Below, in pieces: positions 43,855-47,760 of a DNA stretch of 47,760 bases. This stretch comes from Actinomyces sp. (GTDB taxonomy: Bacteria > Actinomycetota > Actinomycetes > Actinomycetales > Actinomycetaceae). The stretch is taken from positions 1 to 47,760 of the forward strand of contig JAHACW010000029.1 of NCBI GenBank assembly GCA_018375675.1, given 5' to 3'. Under the pieces are notes generated by a model. It saw only the letters and a list, made by a program, of their open reading frames with translations, was not told the DNA's origin and ran no database searches. The number at the start of each line of letters is the position of its first letter. Position 1 is the stretch's first letter. The position numbers and the translations under genes are program-made.

Positions 43855-43966
43855 TCACACCCCGCCGCCGGGGTGACATTTTGTGGGACTGCGAAGTCCC
43901 GCCCGCCGCGCAGGTGGATCGACGCGGCACACACAACGACGTGACAACGCCTCCGAAAGGACACTC

Positions 43967-45487
43967 ATGACCACCGAAAAGTTCGTTCTCGCCATCGATC
44001 AGGGCACCACCTCGACCCGTGCGATCATCTTCAACCACTCCGGCGAGATCGTCTCCGTTGGACAGAAGGAATTCACCCAGATCTTCCCGAACCCGGGCTG
44101 GGTGGAGCACAACCCCATCGAAATCTGGGAGACCACCCGCACCGTCGTTGCCGAGGCTCTGCAGAAGGCGGAGATCAACCGCCACAACCTCGCGGCCGTC
44201 GGCATCACCAACCAGCGTGAGACCACCGTCGTGTGGGACAAGAACACCGGCGAGCCCGTCTACAACGCGATCGTCTGGCAGGACATGCGTACCTCCGACA
44301 TCGTCAAGGAACTTGAGGGCGACGAGGGCCCGGACCGCTTCCGCCAGATCTGTGGCCTCGGTCTGTCCCCCTACTTCTCCGGCTCGAAGATCAAGTGGAT
44401 CCTCGACAACGTCGAGGGCGCCCGCGAGCGCGCCGAGGCCGGCGACCTGCTCTTCGGCAACACCGACTGCTGGGTCCTGTGGAACCTGACGGGCGGCATC
44501 AACGGCGGCGTGCACTGCACCGACGTCACCAACGCCTCGCGCACCATGCTCATGGATATCCGCACCCTTCAGTGGCGTGAGGACGTCTGTGAGATCTTCG
44601 GCATCCCGATGTCGATGCTCCCCGAGATCAAGTCCTCCTCCGAGATCTACGGCTACGGCCGCAAGAACGGTCTGCTCATCGACACCCCGATCGCCGGCAT
44701 CCTCGGCGATCAGCAGGCGGCCACCTTCGGCCAGGCCTGCTTCGAGAAGGGCATGGCGAAGAACACCTACGGTACGGGCTGCTTCATGCTCATGAACACC
44801 GGCACCGAGCCCGTCTTCTCCGACAACGGCCTGCTCACCACCGTGGCTTACAAGATCGGCGATCAGCCGGCCGTGTACGCTCTCGAGGGTTCGATCGCCG
44901 TCGCCGGTTCGCTGGTGCAGTGGCTGCGCGACAACCTGGGCATGATCGTCAAGTCCTCGGACATCGGCGACCTGGCCAGGACGGTCGAGGACAACGGTGG
45001 CGTCTACTTCGTGCCCGCCTTCTCCGGCCTGTTTGCACCCTACTGGCGTTCGGATGCTCGCGGCGCGATCGTGGGCCTGACCCGCTACGTCAACAAGGGC
45101 CACATCGCCCGCGCCGTCGAGGAGTCGACCGCGTTCCAGAGCGCCGAGGTCCTCGACGCGATGAACGCCGACTCCGGCGTGCCGCTCAAGGAGCTCAAGG
45201 TTGACGGCGGCATGACGCACGACGACCTGGTCATGCAGTTCCAGGCCGACCTGTGCGGCGTCGACGTCGTTCGACCGAAGGTCATCGAGACGACCGCCCT
45301 GGGTGCCGCCTACGCCGCTGGTATGGCCGTGGGCTACTGGTCGGGCACCGACGATGTCGTGGCCAACTGGCAGGAAGGCAAGCGCTGGACGCCCTCCATG
45401 GAGCCGGCCGAGCGCGACCGCACGTACCGCCTGTGGAAGAAGGCCGTGACGCGTACCCTCGACTGGGTTGACGACGACGTGAAGTGA
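43967..45487 (+). CDS. glpK: Glycerol kinase
   Basis: Phosphorylates glycerol to glycerol 3-phosphate, trapping it in the cell. The 506-residue FGGY-family enzyme begins with the phosphate-binding loop [12 protein letters not shown], then has [29 protein letters not shown], the substrate stretch [14 protein letters not shown], and the ATPase loops [25 protein letters not shown] and [12 protein letters not shown]. The ATG at 43967 has GAAAGGA six bases upstream. No glpD is in the window. Confidence 0.97.
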   Translation: MTTEKFVLAIDQGTTSTRAIIFNHSGEIVSVGQKEFTQIFPNPGWVEHNPIEIWETTRTVVAEALQKAEINRHNLAAVGITNQRETTVVWDKNTGEPVYNAIVWQDMRTSDIVKELEGDEGPDRFRQICGLGLSPYFSGSKIKWILDNVEGARERAEAGDLLFGNTDCWVLWNLTGGINGGVHCTDVTNASRTMLMDIRTLQWREDVCEIFGIPMSMLPEIKSSSEIYGYGRKNGLLIDTPIAGILGDQQAATFGQACFEKGMAKNTYGTGCFMLMNTGTEPVFSDNGLLTTVAYKIGDQPAVYALEGSIAVAGSLVQWLRDNLGMIVKSSDIGDLARTVEDNGGVYFVPAFSGLFAPYWRSDARGAIVGLTRYVNKGHIARAVEESTAFQSAEVLDAMNADSGVPLKELKVDGGMTHDDLVMQFQADLCGVDVVRPKVIETTALGAAYAAGMAVGYWSGTDDVVANWQEGKRWTPSMEPAERDRTYRLWKKAVTRTLDWVDDDVK

Positions 45488-45505
45488 TTGTCACCCCTTG
45501 AAATT

Positions 45506-45544
45506 GACGAGGCCGGGGCTGCGTGGAGCAGTCCCGGCCTCGCT
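45506..45544 (+). terminator. Terminator after glpK, using the recurrent word as left arm
   Basis: AGGCCGGGGCTGC faces GCAGTCCCGGCCT with one mismatch; the left arm lies within GACGAGGCCGGGGC (45506-45519). Confidence 0.8.
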
Positions 45545-45597
45545 CTATCTGGTTGTACATAGGACTCAAGGCCGCATAGGTATAGACAATCGTCGGT

Positions 45598-45603
45598 TAC
45601 TCT
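45598..45603 (+). promoter_or_regulatory. -10 box TACTCT of the NYN gene
   Basis: TACTCT, six bases (AATTCC), then ATG at 45610. No ribosome site is present. Confidence 0.5.
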
Positions 45604-45609
45604 AATTCC

Positions 45610-46182
45610 ATGGAAAATCCTAATAATCAAACGACATACCTCGTCGTAGATGGCGAGAATATTGACGCGACGCTGGGCCTTTCTGTCCTTGATCGTCGCC
45701 CGAATCCCGAGGAGCGCCCCCGCTGGGATCGTGTCCTCGAGAGCGCGCACGGCCGCTGGGGGCAGAAGGCCAAGGGCCTGTTCTTCCTCAACGGTTCGTC
45801 CGGCTTCCTGCCGATGGGCTTCGTTCAGGCGCTCACGGCCATGGACTACTCCGTGATTCCCCTGTCGGGCCCCGCCGAGATGAAGGTCGTCGACGTTGGC
45901 CTCCAGCGCACGATGGATGCGATCGCGCAGCTCGGCTCGGGTGACGTGATCCTGGCCAGCCACGACGCGGACTTCCTGCCCCAGATCGAGACCCTCCTCG
46001 ACCAGGGCCGCCGCGTCGCGGTCATGTGCTTCAAGGAGTTCCTCTCCTCCCAGCTCCACGAGCTGGAGGAACGAGGCCTGGAAATCATCGACCTCGAATA
46101 CGATGTGCACGCCTTCCAGGTGCGCCTGCCCAGGCTCCACATCATCGACATTGACGACTTCGATCCGATGTCCTTCCTGTAA
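45610..46182 (+). CDS. NYN-domain (PIN-like) ribonuclease family protein
   Basis: A 190-residue single-domain protein of the NYN class of PIN-like nucleases, which cleave RNA with metal ions. Acidic residues expected in the active site are visible: Asp14 in VVDGEN, Asp in KVVDVGLQRTMD, and Asp119/Asp121 in ASHDADFLP. The last 20 residues (LHIIDIDDFDPMSFL) are a short acidic tail. It is a lone gene between two terminators, with no antitoxin-like partner, so a housekeeping RNA role is as likely as a defence one. Confidence 0.87.
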   Translation: MENPNNQTTYLVVDGENIDATLGLSVLDRRPNPEERPRWDRVLESAHGRWGQKAKGLFFLNGSSGFLPMGFVQALTAMDYSVIPLSGPAEMKVVDVGLQRTMDAIAQLGSGDVILASHDADFLPQIETLLDQGRRVAVMCFKEFLSSQLHELEERGLEIIDLEYDVHAFQVRLPRLHIIDIDDFDPMSFL

Positions 46183-46231
46183 ACCCTGGCCTCGCGTGCC
46201 AGAGCGGACGCGTTGGCCCCGACATGACGAA

Positions 46232-46259
46232 CCGGGCGGCCCCGTGAGGGGCCGCCCGG
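46232..46259. terminator. Bidirectional terminator between the NYN and pspA genes
   Basis: Perfect 12-base arms CCGGGCGGCCCC and GGGGCCGCCCGG around GTGA. Confidence 0.85.
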
Positions 46260-46289
46260 CCTGTCTATGAGCGGCGTTGCCGCATCCGC

Positions 46290-47015
46290 TCACGCCTGGC
46301 TGTTGTTGCCCTTCAGGGCGGCCAGGCGAGCCTCGATCTCCACCTGCGAGGAGTCGGTCTGGAGCTCAGCGAACTGGGCGTCCAGCGAAGAGGCGGCCAG
46401 TTCCATCTTGCCCTGGGCGAGGGCCTCCTGCTGGCGCACGCGGTCCTCGAAGCGGCCGAGCTCGCTCGTGGGGTCCAGGATGTTGATGGAGCCGAGGGCC
46501 TCCGTGACCTGGGCCTGCGCCTTGGCGGTCTTCTCGCGGGCGATCAGCTGGTCGCGGCGGCTCTTGAGCTCGGAGAGCTTGTCCTTCATCTGAGCGAGGC
46601 CGCTCTTGAGGCGCTCGGCGACATCGCGCTGAGAAGCGAGAGCGGGCTCCTCGGTCTTGACCTCGTTCTCGAACTGGATCTGCTTACCGAGAGCGACCTT
46701 GGCCAGGTTATCCCACTTATCGGCTCCGGCTTCGTCTCCGGCTGCTCGCAGCGAGTCAGCCTTCGTGGAAGCGGCGGCGGCCTTCTGGCCCCAGTCGGCG
46801 GCGGCCTTGACGTCCTCCTCGTAGTCGCGCTCGGCCATGCGCAGGTTGCCCAGGGTCTGAGCGATCGCGTTCTCGGCCTCGATGATCGAGTTGGTGTAGT
46901 CACGGATGAGCTGGTCGATCATCTTCTGCGGGTCCTCGGCCTTGTCGAGGAGCGCGTTGATGTTCGCCTTGGCGAGCTGAGCAATGCGGCCCAGGATCGT
47001 CTGCTTTTCGGCCAT
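46290..47015 (-). CDS. pspA: PspA/IM30 (ESCRT-III-like) membrane-stress protein
   Basis: A 241-residue, almost entirely helical coiled-coil protein that binds and protects the inner membrane under stress. The start RIAQLAKANINALLDKAEDPQKMIDQ is the amphipathic helix and first family motif, followed by the long hairpin helices. The ATG at 47015 follows AAAGGAGAACATC, an excellent ribosome site. It lies 174 bases downstream of a TPM-domain gene, a pairing common in actinobacteria. Confidence 0.92.
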   Translation of the reverse strand: MAEKQTILGRIAQLAKANINALLDKAEDPQKMIDQLIRDYTNSIIEAENAIAQTLGNLRMAERDYEEDVKAAADWGQKAAAASTKADSLRAAGDEAGADKWDNLAKVALGKQIQFENEVKTEEPALASQRDVAERLKSGLAQMKDKLSELKSRRDQLIAREKTAKAQAQVTEALGSINILDPTSELGRFEDRVRQQEALAQGKMELAASSLDAQFAELQTDSSQVEIEARLAALKGNNSQA

Positions 47016-47189
47016 GATGTTCTCCTTTGAGGTGGTGCGCATCTGCGCGTTTTGGGTTGGTGCGCGTGCGCGCGGGTTGTGAGCGAGACGTGGTCTCGCA
47101 GGACTAGGGGGCTACGGTGAGCCCGTATCGCTTCTTGGGTTGGTATGCGCGGGGGAAGGGTTTGTTGTCTCGGTGTGTGTCCCTCCCGA

Positions 47190-47760
47190 CTAGTGCCCGC
47201 GGCTGCGAAGTGGATCAAGCGTGGCGTCCAGCTTGGCTTCGACAGAGCGAGCGTGCTCGAGCGCGTCGAGCGGATTATCGTTGTGAATAAGGGCCTCCTG
47301 AGCCCGTGTGATCGCCGCACGAGCATCAGTGATGAGGGGCGCGAGCAGGGTCCGGTCGGTCTGCAGGCGGTCGGCCTCCTCGATGTCCGAGGAGAGGGAC
47401 GCGATAGCAGCGCCGAGCCGATCCTCAATGTGGTCCAGGTCTTGTTTCGCCGTGAAGATCGCGTTCATCTCGTGGTAGGCCATGAGGAGCGCGCGCTCGG
47501 CGGTGTCGACGGCGGAGGTTGCCAGCTCAGTGTCGGTGTCAATGATTGCCTGGGCGGACTCAATGGCGCTGCGCGCAGAGGTGAGTAGCGACGCGGCCTT
47601 GTCGGGATTGTCCTCGAGTGCAGCCAGGACCGTACCGGGGTAGATACTGGCAATTGTCGCCAGCTCTTCCCTGGATCGCTCAACGTCCGCCAGCTCTTCC
47701 GCGAGGCGCTCCTGAGCCTCTGCCAGGCGGGTCGGCAGTGCGGTGCGCTCGGAGCGTTTC
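47190..47760 (-). CDS. C-terminal coiled-coil part of a TPM-domain-type protein (5' end outside window)
   Basis: The frame is open from the window edge to the TAG at 47192, giving 189 residues of one continuous helical coiled coil, rich in Glu, Ala, Leu and Arg (RLAEAQERLAEELADVERSR, then LTSARSAIESAQAIIDTDTE). The Met at 47483 is internal. Actinobacterial genes at this position before pspA encode a TPM (Psb32/MOLO-1) phosphatase-like domain, a membrane helix and then just such a coiled coil. The TPM part would lie beyond the window, so the name rests on context and composition. Confidence 0.7.
   Translation of the reverse strand, partial: KRSERTALPTRLAEAQERLAEELADVERSREELATIASIYPGTVLAALEDNPDKAASLLTSARSAIESAQAIIDTDTELATSAVDTAERALLMAYHEMNAIFTAKQDLDHIEDRLGAAIASLSSDIEEADRLQTDRTLLAPLITDARAAITRAQEALIHNDNPLDALEHARSVEAKLDATLDPLRSRGH

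Overview
This window looks like a stretch of chromosome from a high-G+C actinobacterium, most probably Actinomycetaceae (Schaalia/Actinomyces type). The evidence is codon use strongly biased to G/C in third position, many start codons placed 6-7 bases after a TAnnnT box (leaderless style), a groEL with tandem CIRCE operators and no groES, a WXG100 protein, a DUF4032 protein, and typical actinobacterial pairs (pyrE next to a SpoU methyltransferase, a DUF2520 Rossmann protein before panC-panD, a TPM-domain protein before PspA). The genus is inference; no rRNA is present. I see no insertion sequence, phage, CRISPR array or integrase.

Layout. 1-4052: the tail of a proline-rich surface protein, an SDR oxidoreductase, pyrE, a HAD-IIA phosphatase and a SpoU methyltransferase. 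4271-8441: a secreted multidomain GH20 hexosaminidase and class II aldolase fba. 8511-9714: hairpin island 1 (non-coding). 9807-16494: an SPFH/flotillin protein, an unknown membrane-anchored protein, a glycerophosphodiesterase, DUF4032, and an MsiK/UgpC-type sugar ABC ATPase. 16754-21303: a Ser/Thr kinase, a DsbA-like thioredoxin-fold protein, tRNA-Thr(UGU), ung and a LytR_C protein. 21352-22640: hairpin island 2. 22972-24751: two CIRCE elements and groEL. 24885-26585: a WXG100 protein, a third repeat patch and a degenerate HD protein. 26761-31136: a PhoP-like two-component system and two bacterial PH proteins. 31162-33566: DUF2520-panC-panD. 33749-40013: a sugar ABC importer without its own ATPase, a PIG-L deacetylase, a GH4 glycosidase and a PfkB kinase, which together suggest uptake and breakdown of a (probably amino-sugar) glycoside. 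40070-45487: lysS, a SorC-type regulator, glpF and glpK. 45610-47760: a NYN protein, PspA and the start-less end of a TPM-domain gene.

The most unusual content is non-coding. Islands 1 and 2 share the same ordered series of long concentric inverted repeats (blocks A1, B, C, D, with E only in island 2). In each block the paired arms are spaced at a constant period (about 52, 42, 41-43 and 20 bases) around one dyad centre. In blocks C and D the non-Watson-Crick positions between arms are overwhelmingly G.U on the plus strand rather than A.C, which points to a structured plus-strand RNA family. Separately, a 14-base word, GACGAGGCCGGGGC, recurs at about ten loci, both as paired arms in terminators and singly inside genes. 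That distribution resembles DNA-uptake-type signal words in other bacteria.
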